From positions 80,510-144,509 of the forward strand of contig NZ_BMDA01000007.1 of the NCBI RefSeq assembly GCF_014635545.1: DNA of 64,000 bases. Direction: 5' to 3'. The notes below the pieces were generated by a model that saw only the letters and a list, made by a program, of their open reading frames with translations, ran no database searches and was not told the DNA's origin. Origin of the DNA: Acinetobacter courvalinii. Its GTDB lineage: Bacteria > Pseudomonadota > Gammaproteobacteria > Pseudomonadales > Moraxellaceae. Position 1 is the stretch's first letter, and the number at the start of each line of letters is the position of its first letter. The translations under genes and the position numbers were made by a program. Positions 27,512 to 35,924 of this stretch are shown in pieces.

Positions 27512-28063
27512 ATTAAACAGCCTGACCGTAACCAACAACAAGGTGCTAAAAGTAACCGTCCTGCAATCAACGATGAGATCCGTGCGAAAGAAGTACGCCT
27601 CGTCGCTGCAGATGGGGAGCAAAAAGGTGTTGTTTCATTAAATGAAGCATTGCGTGCTGCAGAAGAAGCCAATCTTGACCTTGTTGAGATTGTTGCTAAT
27701 GCAGAACCGCCTGTTTGTAAAATCATGGACTACAACAAGCACTTATTTGACTTGAAACAAAAGCAAAAAGATGCGAAGAAAAAACAGCATCAAGTGCAAG
27801 TGAAAGAAATCAAGTTACGTCCTGCGACGGATGTAGGTGATTATCAGGTAAAATTGCGTGCAATTTTACGTTTCCTTGAAGAAGGAAACAAAGTGAAAAT
27901 TACCTTGCGTTTCCGTGGTCGTGAGATGGCACATCAACAGCTTGGTTTGGCTCAATTACAAAAAATTGAAGCTGACGTTGCTGAGTTTGGTGTTGTTGAA
28001 CAAGCGCCGAAGATGGAAGGCCGTCAGATGGGCATGTTACTTGGTCCGAAAAAGAAAAAGTAA
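27512..28063 (+). CDS. infC: Translation initiation factor IF-3 (AUU start)
   Basis: Full-length IF-3 of 183 residues begins with ATT at 27512, with GGAG eight bases upstream overlapping the end of thrS. The next codons read [20 protein letters not shown], then [19 protein letters not shown], the normal IF-3 N-domain. The first ATG in frame (27650) would delete most of that domain. IF-3 rejects non-standard start codons, so the AUU start gives autoregulation as in E. coli. The C-domain shows [19 protein letters not shown]. It is followed by a terminator, not by rpmI as in E. coli. Confidence 0.96.
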   Translation: MKQPDRNQQQGAKSNRPAINDEIRAKEVRLVAADGEQKGVVSLNEALRAAEEANLDLVEIVANAEPPVCKIMDYNKHLFDLKQKQKDAKKKQHQVQVKEIKLRPATDVGDYQVKLRAILRFLEEGNKVKITLRFRGREMAHQQLGLAQLQKIEADVAEFGVVEQAPKMEGRQMGMLLGPKKKK

Positions 28064-28074
28064 TTTTTTCTTGA

Positions 28075-28106
28075 TAAAAAAGCACCGCAACAGGCGGTGC
28101 TTTTTT
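28075..28106 (+). terminator. Terminator after infC
   Basis: AAAAAAGCACCGC / GCGGTGCTTTTTT stem with an AACAG loop, 12 bases after the infC stop. It separates thrS-infC from the genes that follow. Confidence 0.92.
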
Positions 28107-28220
28107 ATGTCTGAATCGGCAATGGTTTGTTAAAAATCTGCTTAGGCTCATTCCCCGGCGTAAAGACAGGATATGATAAGATTGCTTGATAATTACACGA
28201 TTTAAAAACTGGAAAAATTC

Positions 28221-28556
28221 ATGTCTACAATTAAAGGTACTCAAGAACTCTCGGAAGTTAATCAAAAAGTGGTACAGGAGGGAGAGGTTCTGCCACAAGT
28301 GAAGCTGAAAGATGGTAGCCGTGTCCAGACAGGTACCGTTGCGACCATGCTACACAATATTAATCTTTATAATGCTGGAGTGCGTGGGGCGATTGAAGAA
28401 GAGCTGGCCTTGGCGGTCCCGACGTTATTTAAGGTGGGTATGTTCGATCTGTTTTCGGTAGAAGAGTGGATTAATGGCACAAATGCGGGGCGAAAATTTG
28501 TTGGTGAAAAGGCTTTAGAATTTCAGCAAAAGCAAAACGAATTGTCTGATCGTTAG
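28221..28556 (+). CDS. Conserved hypothetical protein, 111 residues
   Basis: A small soluble protein, rich in charged residues, without signal peptide or membrane segment. It starts STIKGTQELSEVNQKVVQEG and includes VKLKDGSRVQTGTVATMLHN, with a helical-looking acidic C-terminus. I do not recognise a characterised family with confidence. It stands alone between the infC terminator and a glutathione-transferase gene, with its own upstream region. Codon use matches its neighbours, and the frame is free of unusual features, so it is likely a real gene. Confidence 0.75.
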   Translation: MSTIKGTQELSEVNQKVVQEGEVLPQVKLKDGSRVQTGTVATMLHNINLYNAGVRGAIEEELALAVPTLFKVGMFDLFSVEEWINGTNAGRKFVGEKALEFQQKQNELSDR

Positions 28557-28667
28557 CTTTAAAACACGGCACGATTGTTTCTTTTCGTGCTGATGTGCTG
28601 ATCAAGATAAGCCAAGTGTGCTATAACGCAACAACAGTCAAGATAACGATCAAACAGGACAACATAA

Positions 28668-29288
28668 ATGATTGACTTATACTACTGGGGTACGCCCAAT
28701 GGACATAAAATAACAATTGCCTTAGAAGAAATGCAGCTGGAATATCAAATTTTCCCCATCAATATTCTTGAAAACGACCAGTTTCAACCTGATTTTCTGA
28801 GAATCTCTCCAAATAATAAAATCCCTGCAATTGTTGATCAAAATGGCCCACGTGGCGAACCGATTTCCGTATTTGAGTCGGGTGCGATCTTGCAGTATTT
28901 AGGTAGGAAAACTGGATTATTTTATCCAACGGATGAGCAGGAACGGGTTGAAGTTGAACAATGGTTGATGTGGCAAATGGGTGGCTTTGGGCCAATGCTG
29001 GGGCAGAACCATCATTTCAATAAGTTTGCAGCTGAAAAAATTCCCTATGCGATTGACCGTTATGTAAATGAAACCAAACGTCTTTATAATGTCTTAAACA
29101 AGCAGTTGATTGGACAGAAGTTCGTGGCTGGTGAATATTCCATTGCAGACATGGCGATTTTGCCTTGGGCATTACGTTATGAATGGCAGGGCATTCAACT
29201 TGAAGATTATCCGTATGTAAAAGATTATATTGAACGCTTAACCGCCCGCCCTGCGATACAGAAAGCCTTGTCGATCAAGGTGGGATAA
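28668..29288 (+). CDS. Glutathione S-transferase family protein (YfcG/Ure2p-like)
   Basis: A 206-residue GST. The N-terminal thioredoxin-fold half has LYYWGTPNGHKITIALEEM, NNKIPAIVD and the glutathione-contact FESGAILQYLG; the C-terminal helical half has QFVAGEYSIADMAILPW-like sequence. The TPNGHK active-site region resembles the Nu-class YfcG/YghU disulfide reductases rather than Tyr- or Cys-type GSTs. The likely role is disulfide or peroxide reduction with glutathione. It is a single gene between infC and rpmI. Confidence 0.87.
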   Translation: MIDLYYWGTPNGHKITIALEEMQLEYQIFPINILENDQFQPDFLRISPNNKIPAIVDQNGPRGEPISVFESGAILQYLGRKTGLFYPTDEQERVEVEQWLMWQMGGFGPMLGQNHHFNKFAAEKIPYAIDRYVNETKRLYNVLNKQLIGQKFVAGEYSIADMAILPWALRYEWQGIQLEDYPYVKDYIERLTARPAIQKALSIKVG

Positions 29289-29434
29289 GAACTGAACAAC
29301 CTTCTTATGCCCAAGGACTGTTCGTTTTGAGAATCCTTGGGAAACCGGATTTATGTCATATAAGAATGATGATGTCTAGTTTATGTCTGAATTAGACTAA
29401 GCCTTTTCTTTGGTAAATTTAAAAATATATAAAA

Positions 29435-30286
29435 ATGACGACTTCAACAATATCTACCCAGTATCTAGAAAAACTTGGTTTTGCAGGTGATTTTTCACCC
29501 ACTTTGGCTCATCTAAACACCTTACTAAGTCTGCATGTGCAGAAAATTCCTTTTGCTAATTTTTCTTCTTTTTTAGGGGGAGAGGTTTCTTTGGAATCTG
29601 ATCAACTTGCTCAGAAGTTATTGAGAAATGATCAAGGGGGTTATTGTCTAGAGCACAGCACCTTAACCAGAATTGCGTTAAACGAACTGGGATATGAGGC
29701 TTATAACGTGCTAGGACGGGTCTATTATCAAGGCACACCTAGTCGTACGCCAGTACGGACTCATTTGGTCACATTGGTGCATATTGATCAGCAATTGTTT
29801 TTATATGATCCCGGGTTTGGCGGTATGACACCAATGATGGTTTTAACGCTTGACCAAATCGGCGAAACACAGCAGACATCATTAGAGCCTTTTAGGTTTG
29901 TTGAAGTTGCCCAGAGTGGTTTGGATACGACTGTACTGACAGAAATGAAATATATGCTGCAAGTCTGTATTCATGATCAATGGGTCAATGTCTATGCAAT
30001 TAACCCCGAACAGCAGATTGCACATGCTGATGCACAGGTCGCAAACTACTACATTTCGACCTCACCAGAATCCTTATTTACTCAGCACTTAATGTTATCG
30101 ATAGCCAATAGCGAAATGCGGATCACGTTAAAAGATCGGGTCTTAAGAACGCATGGCAAAGGCGGCTCAAATAAAAAACAGTTAAGCAATTTTGATGAAT
30201 TTGAACGCACCATTAAGACCGTTTTTCAAATGAATATCAGTGATGAGCAATTACAGGCCAGTTGGGGAAAACTGGCACTGACTTAA
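29435..30286 (+). CDS. nat: Arylamine N-acetyltransferase
   Basis: A 283-residue NAT family enzyme transferring acetyl from acetyl-CoA to aromatic amines. The catalytic triad is visible: Cys in QGGYCLEHSTL (about residue 71), His in RTHLVTLVHI (about 110), and Asp in LYDPGFGG (about 126). The usual phenylalanine after GGYC is leucine. NATs detoxify xenobiotics; a physiological substrate cannot be named. There is no clear Shine-Dalgarno before the ATG. Confidence 0.9.
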   Translation: MTTSTISTQYLEKLGFAGDFSPTLAHLNTLLSLHVQKIPFANFSSFLGGEVSLESDQLAQKLLRNDQGGYCLEHSTLTRIALNELGYEAYNVLGRVYYQGTPSRTPVRTHLVTLVHIDQQLFLYDPGFGGMTPMMVLTLDQIGETQQTSLEPFRFVEVAQSGLDTTVLTEMKYMLQVCIHDQWVNVYAINPEQQIAHADAQVANYYISTSPESLFTQHLMLSIANSEMRITLKDRVLRTHGKGGSNKKQLSNFDEFERTIKTVFQMNISDEQLQASWGKLALT

Positions 30287-30352
30287 TAATTTCAGCTTAT
30301 AGTGCTATAGGCTGCTATGCTTTGATTGATATTGAGTGATCCCTTTAAATTG

Positions 30353-30778
30353 ATGTCTTATTTTTTATTATTTCTCTCGGCTTTTGGTGCAGCGACTTTA
30401 TTACCCTTACAGTCTGAAGCGGTACTAATGACCTTGCTGGTACAAGGTTTATCTAATCCGTTTTATCTGATCTTGGTTGCGACCATTGGTAATGTCTTGG
30501 GTTCCTGTGTGAACTGGTGGCTTGGCCTGAAAATCGAACACTTTAAAGATAAAAAGTGGTTTCCTGTTTCTGAGCAGCGTTTAAAACAAGCCCAGCAGAT
30601 TTATCATAAATATGGTTTCTATTCGCTGTTGCTGAGTTGGACACCTGTGATTGGCGACCCGATTACCCTGATTGCAGGCTTGATGAAAGAGAACTTTTGG
30701 CGATTCTTTGTGATTGTCACAATCGCCAAAGGTGGGCGTTATTTAACTTTATATGCTTTGTATCTCGGTATCTTTTAA
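30353..30778 (+). CDS. yqaA: YqaA family membrane protein (DedA/SNARE-associated fold)
   Basis: A 141-residue membrane protein with about four hydrophobic segments. It resembles E. coli YqaA (142 residues): TLLPLQSEAVLMTLLVQGL near the N-terminus, the SCVNWWLG glycine-rich region, a YGFYSLLLSWTPVIGDPITLIAG segment (family hallmark LLSWxPVxGD), and a final helix. DedA-fold proteins are linked to phospholipid translocation and membrane homeostasis; YqaA itself is uncharacterised. I prefer the ATG at 30353; a TTG at 30326 would add nine residues. Confidence 0.83.
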   Translation: MSYFLLFLSAFGAATLLPLQSEAVLMTLLVQGLSNPFYLILVATIGNVLGSCVNWWLGLKIEHFKDKKWFPVSEQRLKQAQQIYHKYGFYSLLLSWTPVIGDPITLIAGLMKENFWRFFVIVTIAKGGRYLTLYALYLGIF

Positions 30779-30813
30779 AAAATAAGGAGGAAGACAAATG
30801 CTTCCTCTCAGCT

Positions 30814-32067
30814 CTATTGATCTGAACCTTTGGTAATATCGACCTTGAATAAGTCACTGGTTTTAAACCAGCAATAACTCACCACGGCAAGGGTCATACA
30901 ACCGCCAAAAATGGTGGCGGTGATGGTACCGAGATATTTGGCTGCCAGACCGGATTCAAATGCGCCCAGTTCATTGCTTGAAGAAACAAACATCCCATTC
31001 ACAGCAGCGACACGACCTCGCATATTTTCAGGAGGGAAGATTTGCAGCACGGTTTGACGAACCACAACCGAAACACTGTCACAGGCACCGGTCATGGCAA
31101 GAGCAAATAGTGACAGCCACATATTGTTTGAGAAGGCGAACAGAATGGTAAAAATACCAAAGCCAGCGACGGCTAACAGCATATTACGCCAGGCGTGATG
31201 CATCGGAGGAAATTTGGTCAGTACGATCATGGTAATCAGTGCACCGATAGAAGGTGCCGCACGTAAGTAGCCTAAGCCTTCGGGGCCAACTTTTAAGATT
31301 TCTTCCGCAAAAATCGGCAATAGCGCAATCACACCGCCAAACAGTACCGAGACCAGATCCAGTGAGATGGCCCATAATACAATCTTGGTTTTCCAGATAA
31401 AACGGAAACCATCGGTCAGGCTTTGCAGCACATTCTCGGTTTCCATTTTCGGAAAAGTTCGCTTCGCTAGGCAGTTAATTAAAATGAAGCAAACCGCCAA
31501 TAATGCAGATACCGCAAACAGACTGGTTTCACGCCCTAAAAAAGCCAGCATAAATCCACCGAGCATGGGGCCAATAATCACCCCGCTTTGCCAGCCAATC
31601 GTGGTCCAGGTTGCGCCATTGGCATACAGTTCACGTGGAATCAGAAAAGGCTTGAGTGATGTTGCGGAGGGATTGTAAAAGCCACGAATGGTACCCAAGG
31701 CGAAAATAACGGCATAAATGCCCCAAGAGAGTGTGGTGATGCCAATTTTTTCTAAACCATGTAAATGGAACAGTGCCCAAAGTACTAACGGCAGGGGAAT
31801 AGAAAAGAACAAACAGACTTTCATGATGCTCTGTTTATTCAGCTTATCTGCAAAATAACCGCCCCATAACGACAAGGTAATGAAGGGGATTGCCTCTGCC
31901 AGACCAATAAAGCCGAGCGTAAGCGGATCACGGGTAATCTGATACAGTGAATAGGCAACGATGATTTCCTGAATCAGGATAGCCAGTGTCAAGCAGAACT
32001 GATTAACAGTCACGATAGAGAAATCCCGATACCGCAAGGCGGCGAAAGCATCATTCTGTATATTCAT
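30814..32067 (-). CDS. MFS transporter (EntS-like exporter group)
   Basis: A 417-residue protein with twelve predicted membrane segments. The loop 2-3 signature is GGYFADKLNKQSIM, and the second half has a matching region near GRVAAVNGMFVSSSNELG. The sequence type is that of MFS exporters related to EntS and macrolide efflux proteins, which work by proton antiport. The substrate is unknown. Nothing next to it suggests siderophore synthesis. It is divergent from rpmI and convergent with yqaA. Confidence 0.85.
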   Translation of the reverse strand: MNIQNDAFAALRYRDFSIVTVNQFCLTLAILIQEIIVAYSLYQITRDPLTLGFIGLAEAIPFITLSLWGGYFADKLNKQSIMKVCLFFSIPLPLVLWALFHLHGLEKIGITTLSWGIYAVIFALGTIRGFYNPSATSLKPFLIPRELYANGATWTTIGWQSGVIIGPMLGGFMLAFLGRETSLFAVSALLAVCFILINCLAKRTFPKMETENVLQSLTDGFRFIWKTKIVLWAISLDLVSVLFGGVIALLPIFAEEILKVGPEGLGYLRAAPSIGALITMIVLTKFPPMHHAWRNMLLAVAGFGIFTILFAFSNNMWLSLFALAMTGACDSVSVVVRQTVLQIFPPENMRGRVAAVNGMFVSSSNELGAFESGLAAKYLGTITATIFGGCMTLAVVSYCWFKTSDLFKVDITKGSDQ

Positions 32068-32221
32068 AAGGATGGGTGTTTAAGAATTTGATTCTATTAT
32101 AGGCGCTGATTTTGTGTATGTTTCTCATAATTTGAGAATTAATTATGGAAAATAACGTTTGTAGAAAACACTTCTATTTCTATCAAAAAATGAGCATTTT
32201 ACTTTTGTTTTAGCGGCAGAT

Positions 32222-32229
32222 GCTATATC
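32222..32229 (+). promoter_or_regulatory. Probable -10 region of the rpmI-rplT promoter
   Basis: TGCTATATC is close to an extended -10 element (TGnTATAAT). It lies about 75 bases before the rpmI ATG in the region divergent from the MFS gene, which is AT-rich upstream. No convincing -35 hexamer is at the right distance. Confidence 0.4.
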
Positions 32230-32243
32230 ATACTGCCTTCCTT

Positions 32244-32286
32244 ACCTGCAGGTCGATTTGCAATCGTGCAAACGTGCCGAACAGGT
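32244..32286 (+). promoter_or_regulatory. Structured rpmI leader, possible bL20 autoregulatory site
   Basis: ACCTG (32244-32248) pairs with CAGGT (32282-32286), enclosing the small hairpin CGATT / AATCG (32254-32266). The structure sits just upstream of the rpmI ribosome binding site. bL20 represses its own operon in other bacteria by binding an rRNA-like fold in this position. Similarity to that fold has not been tested. Confidence 0.35.
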
Positions 32287-32303
32287 GCCCAAAAGAGGTT
32301 ACT

Positions 32304-32498
32304 ATGGCTAAGTTAAAAACTCGCCGTGGTGCAGCTAAACGCTTTAAAGCGACTGCAAACGGTTTCAAGCGCAAACAAGCATTCAAGCGCCACATTTTGA
32401 CCAAAAAATCTGCTAAGCGTATCCGTCAATTGCGCGGTTGTGTAATGGTTCACGTAAGTGACGTTGCATCAGTTCGTGCTATGTGCCCATACATCTAA
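32304..32498 (+). CDS. rpmI: 50S ribosomal protein bL35
   Basis: A 64-residue, strongly basic ribosomal protein with the family start [16 protein letters not shown] and the [19 protein letters not shown] core. The ATG at 32304 is preceded by AGAGG. It is followed after 11 bases by rplT with an AAGGAG site, the standard pair. Unlike in E. coli, the pair has its own upstream region because about 4 kb of other genes separate it from infC. Confidence 0.97.
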   Translation: MAKLKTRRGAAKRFKATANGFKRKQAFKRHILTKKSAKRIRQLRGCVMVHVSDVASVRAMCPYI

Positions 32499-32509
32499 GG
32501 AGATTATAA

Positions 32510-32869
32510 ATGGCTCGTGTAAAACGTGGTGTAGTGGCTCATCGTCGTCACAAAAAAATTCTTGCTCGCGCTAAAGGTTACTATGGTGCTCGTTCACGCG
32601 TTTATCGCGTAGCGTTCCAAGCGGTAATCAAAGCTGGTCAATACGCATACCGTGACCGCCGTCAAAAGAAACGTCAATTCCGTGCTTTATGGATTGCGCG
32701 TATCAATGCTGGTGCTCGTCAAAACGGTTTGTCTTACAGCCGTATGATCGATGGCTTGAAAAAAGCTCAAGTGATCATCGACCGTCGCGTATTAGCTGAC
32801 ATCGCTATGCATGATGCAATCGCATTTGCTGCTTTAGCTGAAAAAGCTAAAGGCGCATTAGCTGCATAA
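32510..32869 (+). CDS. rplT: 50S ribosomal protein bL20
   Basis: A 119-residue basic protein essential for early 50S assembly. It has the family start [18 protein letters not shown], the [20 protein letters not shown] centre, and the C-terminal rRNA-binding domain from ~residue 60. In other bacteria it also represses rpmI-rplT translation. It ends 17 bases before a terminator. Confidence 0.97.
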   Translation: MARVKRGVVAHRRHKKILARAKGYYGARSRVYRVAFQAVIKAGQYAYRDRRQKKRQFRALWIARINAGARQNGLSYSRMIDGLKKAQVIIDRRVLADIAMHDAIAFAALAEKAKGALAA

Positions 32870-32885
32870 GCTTAGAGATTCAAAA

Positions 32886-32913
32886 GAAGGCCGCTTTTTA
32901 GCGGTCTTTTTTA
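32886..32913. terminator. Terminator after rplT
   Basis: AAGGCCGC / GCGGTCTT with a TTTTTA loop, followed by a T-run on the plus strand. The opposite-strand gene ends at 32911, so its stop codon lies in the T-run. Confidence 0.8.
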
Positions 32914-34047
32914 TTTCCTGCCTATTATTATAAGTACAGACAAGATTGTGGTAATAAGTAATAAAAACTTAGCAAATTCATATTTCTGAACCAATAAAAA
33001 TAGCCCATATAATATTATTAAGAGTACTGCTAAGACGATGAGTAATGTAGTTAGTGCTCGCCAACCAGAAATAGTTTCAGGTTCTGGCGAAGTAATATTC
33101 TCGATAACTGATGAATCTTGCAAACCCGATTCTTTTTTACTTAATATCATTTCTTTTTCTAACTCATTTTGAGTTTTCACTGAGATATAAGATGCTTGAT
33201 AACTATTAGCCGTATGGCAAATAAGTTGGACAAATTGTTGACCAACTGATTCCTCATAAAGATTAAATTTATTGATTTCTTCCAAATCAAAGCTTTGATA
33301 TTCAGACATTTCATTACGTGGATGTTTAAAGCCTCGAAGATTAATTTTTAAAGTTTCGAACTGTTGAAGCAGGGTGAATGCAAGATTATTTTGTGAGGAG
33401 GGATTTTCTAGCAATGGAAAAGTACATCCTTCTTCTTCGTGGGGGTAAAGATGTAAGTTGTTTGTGAACGAAATATCATATGTTCCATAAAATTGATAAG
33501 GTGCAGAACGAATAAACTCTTGAGTTTCTTTATAGAAATTTTCCCAATTCAGACTGCTATTAAATATTCTAATTTTTTTGTTTTGCTCTAAATTTAGAGG
33601 AATCAGACTAAACAACATATAGTTCCACTCGTCTTGGGTGGATAGAGTTCCCCAAAACTCTCTAGGATCGCCTATAGGTTGGATATCTTTTACAATCTCT
33701 CTTTCTATTTTTATTAATGCGATATTGGTATGTCTTAGATTGAAGACTAATACTGGATAATTATTTATTTCAAATAAAAATTTAGATTGAATTTTTTCAA
33801 ATTCAGGAAAGAGTAGGGTAAAAGGATAAAGTGAACAATCGTAGGCACCTTGATGGAATAGATCAAATATTAAGGCATCAATAGAGTCATAAATAAGTGA
33901 GCAATCATCTAAGTCTCTCACCATAAAAATATCGTGATTACGAATGCTCCAATGGTGACGAACGGCATGATAAGAAATGAGGCCTTTAAAAAACTGTTGA
34001 GCATTATGTTGTAAACCTAATATAAACTTCCAGTAATTCTCGGTCAT
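32911..34047 (-). CDS. Uncharacterised C-terminally membrane-anchored protein (paralogue of 34855-35859)
   Basis: 378 residues with no recognisable known domain. The first ~315 residues are hydrophilic and cytosolic-looking, rich in aromatic and asparagine residues. Two hydrophobic segments follow near residues 334-354 and 360-376, so the protein is anchored by its C-terminus. It is related to the other minus-strand protein in this locus: both begin with W-K-x2-L-x-L, share RDL near residue 43, QG then SL...LL, a central FYG, and a late TAN-x-YQ segment (ICHTANSYQAS here, IVKTANHYQSA there). The gene is visibly more AT-rich than the ribosomal genes beside it, suggesting acquisition. Function unknown. 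Confidence 0.8.
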   Translation of the reverse strand: MTENYWKFILGLQHNAQQFFKGLISYHAVRHHWSIRNHDIFMVRDLDDCSLIYDSIDALIFDLFHQGAYDCSLYPFTLLFPEFEKIQSKFLFEINNYPVLVFNLRHTNIALIKIEREIVKDIQPIGDPREFWGTLSTQDEWNYMLFSLIPLNLEQNKKIRIFNSSLNWENFYKETQEFIRSAPYQFYGTYDISFTNNLHLYPHEEEGCTFPLLENPSSQNNLAFTLLQQFETLKINLRGFKHPRNEMSEYQSFDLEEINKFNLYEESVGQQFVQLICHTANSYQASYISVKTQNELEKEMILSKKESGLQDSSVIENITSPEPETISGWRALTTLLIVLAVLLIILYGLFLLVQKYEFAKFLLLITTILSVLIIIGRK

Positions 34048-34119
34048 GGTTTTATAAATACTATTATTTATGAGAAGTTAAGTTGATCATCATAGCTGAA
34101 ATTATCTATGGATTAAAAC

Positions 34120-34497
34120 GTGCGCAGACAATATCACTTTAGACAAGTGGGTCAAGATACTTATATTTGGGATGTACATCATCTGGTTGAGCGAACCAAA
34201 ACTTTTGTGATCAAGAAAGTTGCACTTGCTGATATTCGAGAACTCAACGAAGCCTATTGGTTTCCAGATCAATTTCCGACGACACAGCAAATCATAGAAC
34301 ATTTTCAATTGGTGCAAGACACCGATCTGAGTTATCCCATTATTTTATGTGCCGAAGGTCGGGTCATGGATGGCATGCATCGTATTGCTAAAGCTAGTTT
34401 ACTGAAACATGGCGATATTCTCGCTGTGCAATTTGAACAAACGCCTGAACCCGATTTTATCAATGTGGATGAAGAGGAGCTGGATTATGATGATTAA
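34120..34497 (+). CDS. Small ParB/sulfiredoxin-fold-like protein
   Basis: 125 residues from a GTG start with GGA eight bases upstream. The segment VMDGMHRIAKASLL matches the DGxHR motif found in ParB-like nuclease domains and sulfiredoxins, and the preceding PIILCAEGR strand fits that fold. There is no helix-turn-helix and no partner parA, so it is not a chromosome partition protein. The C-terminus is very acidic (DEEELDYDD). It lies between two paralogous membrane-anchored protein genes, divergent from the first. Function unknown. Confidence 0.72.
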   Translation: MRRQYHFRQVGQDTYIWDVHHLVERTKTFVIKKVALADIRELNEAYWFPDQFPTTQQIIEHFQLVQDTDLSYPIILCAEGRVMDGMHRIAKASLLKHGDILAVQFEQTPEPDFINVDEEELDYDD

Positions 34498-34603
34498 ATC
34501 AATCTTTTGATTTAATTCAAGATTACATAACCCACACATGTTGCAATAGACTTTTCTCCCTGAATCTTTTTACAGTAAAGAAAACAAGATCGGGATAAAA
34601 AGT

Positions 34604-34801
34604 ATGCGAGTGAGTGTAGAAGGTTTAGAACAAGGCGCGATTGAGACAGAATTAAGTATCTTGCCTAGAAAAGGCGAAACTATCCGGATCTTCTATGGTC
34701 CTGATGCGGAAGTAGAGGGCGAAATTGAAAATATCCATCACATCGTCAATCAGCATGATGGCGGGCATAAAGTTGTTATCAAAATCAGGCCGACTTTTTA
34801 G
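34604..34801 (+). CDS. Hypothetical protein, 65 residues
   Basis: A short protein with alternating hydrophobic and charged residues that suggest a small beta-barrel (ETIRIFYGPDAEV, then GEIENIHHIV and HKVVIKIRPTF). No known family is recognised. It is 106 bases after the DGxHR protein gene in the same direction and ends directly at a terminator, which supports it being transcribed and real. There is no signal peptide or membrane segment. Confidence 0.6.
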   Translation: MRVSVEGLEQGAIETELSILPRKGETIRIFYGPDAEVEGEIENIHHIVNQHDGGHKVVIKIRPTF

Positions 34802-34810
34802 ATTAAATAG

Positions 34811-34841
34811 AAAACCTAGATGAAGTGATCTAGGTTTTTTT
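34811..34841. terminator. Bidirectional terminator
   Basis: AAAACCTAGA / TCTAGGTTTT around an 8-base loop with T-runs on both strands, between genes ending at 34801 (+) and 34855 (-). Confidence 0.88.
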
Positions 34842-34854
34842 ATTTAGTCTATCG

Positions 34855-35859
34855 TTATAAGCCGAAATAATACGCACACACGCAGATGATAAGGGTGAGT
34901 AGAATTAATTTGATCACACCTGAAGCACCAACTTTATGATGTTGCTGAGTATTGTTAAGTCGTTGTGGAATTTCCATGGTGCGGTCGATGATTTCGGGCT
35001 CTTCCGCTGTCAATTGAGCACTTTGATAATGATTGGCAGTTTTCACAATCAATTTGGCAAATAGGTCATCCGCTTTTTGCAAAAAGTTGCGCACGTTAAT
35101 TTGCTCTTCGGGGCTAAGCAATTCGCCAGCCGCAGTGTAAGGATGCTTCTTTTGCTGTTCTAAATAATCCACTAATGCTTGGGTGCGGTGTAATAAGCGG
35201 TGTGCACAGTCAGCTGGATAGTCGGTTGGGATCAAGGCAAGTTGTTGACTTGATAGCTCATCTGGATCGACTGCATAACCGTAAAAAGGAAAGTCCTGCT
35301 GTTCAGGTTCTATAAAGTTGTCCGCATATTTGCTGTCAAATAATTCTCTTTCCAGAAAAATAGCAACTTCATTCCAGTTGACTTTTTTGAGATCTGCATC
35401 GATTTTTTTGGCGAACTTATCATTTAACTCGTAACGCCAAAGATCTTCTTGACGTAGCGTTGATTGCTGAGAGACGGGCGTTTGAAATTCACTGTCGCTA
35501 TTGTCCCACTCTGCCAGTTCATGTCCACAGATCCAGGCCGTTTTTTTGTTGGCTTGATGGCTTACGATAAAATGTGCGAAGGGAAGCAGTTCAACATTGG
35601 CATTCGGATTTTGTTCATCATTGAGCAGGCTAGATAAATGTAGACTCAGCTTTTTTACGCCTTGTTTTTTTAAGCCTTCAAGCCAGATCTGGAAATGTTG
35701 AGCCAGTAGATGCTGTGACAGTAAATCTCTGAAGATCAGACGATTTTGATTAAAAACCGGGTGTTCAATCCAGCGACTGAAATTGAGATTTCCTGCAAGG
35801 TATTCATTGCCATAGGTGACAAGGGCAAGTTGCTGTTTCCAGATTTGATCAAGCGCCAT
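34855..35859 (-). CDS. Uncharacterised tail-anchored protein (paralogue of 32911-34047)
   Basis: 334 residues, hydrophilic until a single C-terminal hydrophobic segment (about residues 314-332, VIKLILLTLIICVCAYYFGL), so a tail-anchored inner-membrane protein with a cytosolic body. It shares with the other large gene of the locus the WKQQLAL start, FRDL near residue 43, a KKQG...SLHLSSLL segment, FYG near 193, and LIVKTANHYQSA near 280. Its base composition is closer to the genome than its paralogue's. Function unknown; membrane signalling or sensing is only a guess. Confidence 0.8.
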   Translation of the reverse strand: MALDQIWKQQLALVTYGNEYLAGNLNFSRWIEHPVFNQNRLIFRDLLSQHLLAQHFQIWLEGLKKQGVKKLSLHLSSLLNDEQNPNANVELLPFAHFIVSHQANKKTAWICGHELAEWDNSDSEFQTPVSQQSTLRQEDLWRYELNDKFAKKIDADLKKVNWNEVAIFLERELFDSKYADNFIEPEQQDFPFYGYAVDPDELSSQQLALIPTDYPADCAHRLLHRTQALVDYLEQQKKHPYTAAGELLSPEEQINVRNFLQKADDLFAKLIVKTANHYQSAQLTAEEPEIIDRTMEIPQRLNNTQQHHKVGASGVIKLILLTLIICVCAYYFGL

Positions 35860-35924
35860 CGTTATTCTTTCTCATTGACGAATTAGGGTTTATTGATATT
35901 TCACCTTACGAGCTATAGCTCTCA

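Noticed and set aside
28108-32220. The infC-rpmI insert as a genomic island or prophage remnant
   Set aside because: No integrase, tRNA, direct repeats or phage genes; the cargo looks like ordinary chromosomal genes with normal codon use.
34120-34497. Chromosome or plasmid partition protein ParB
   Set aside because: Only the DGxHR patch matches; no helix-turn-helix, no parA, no parS-like repeats nearby.
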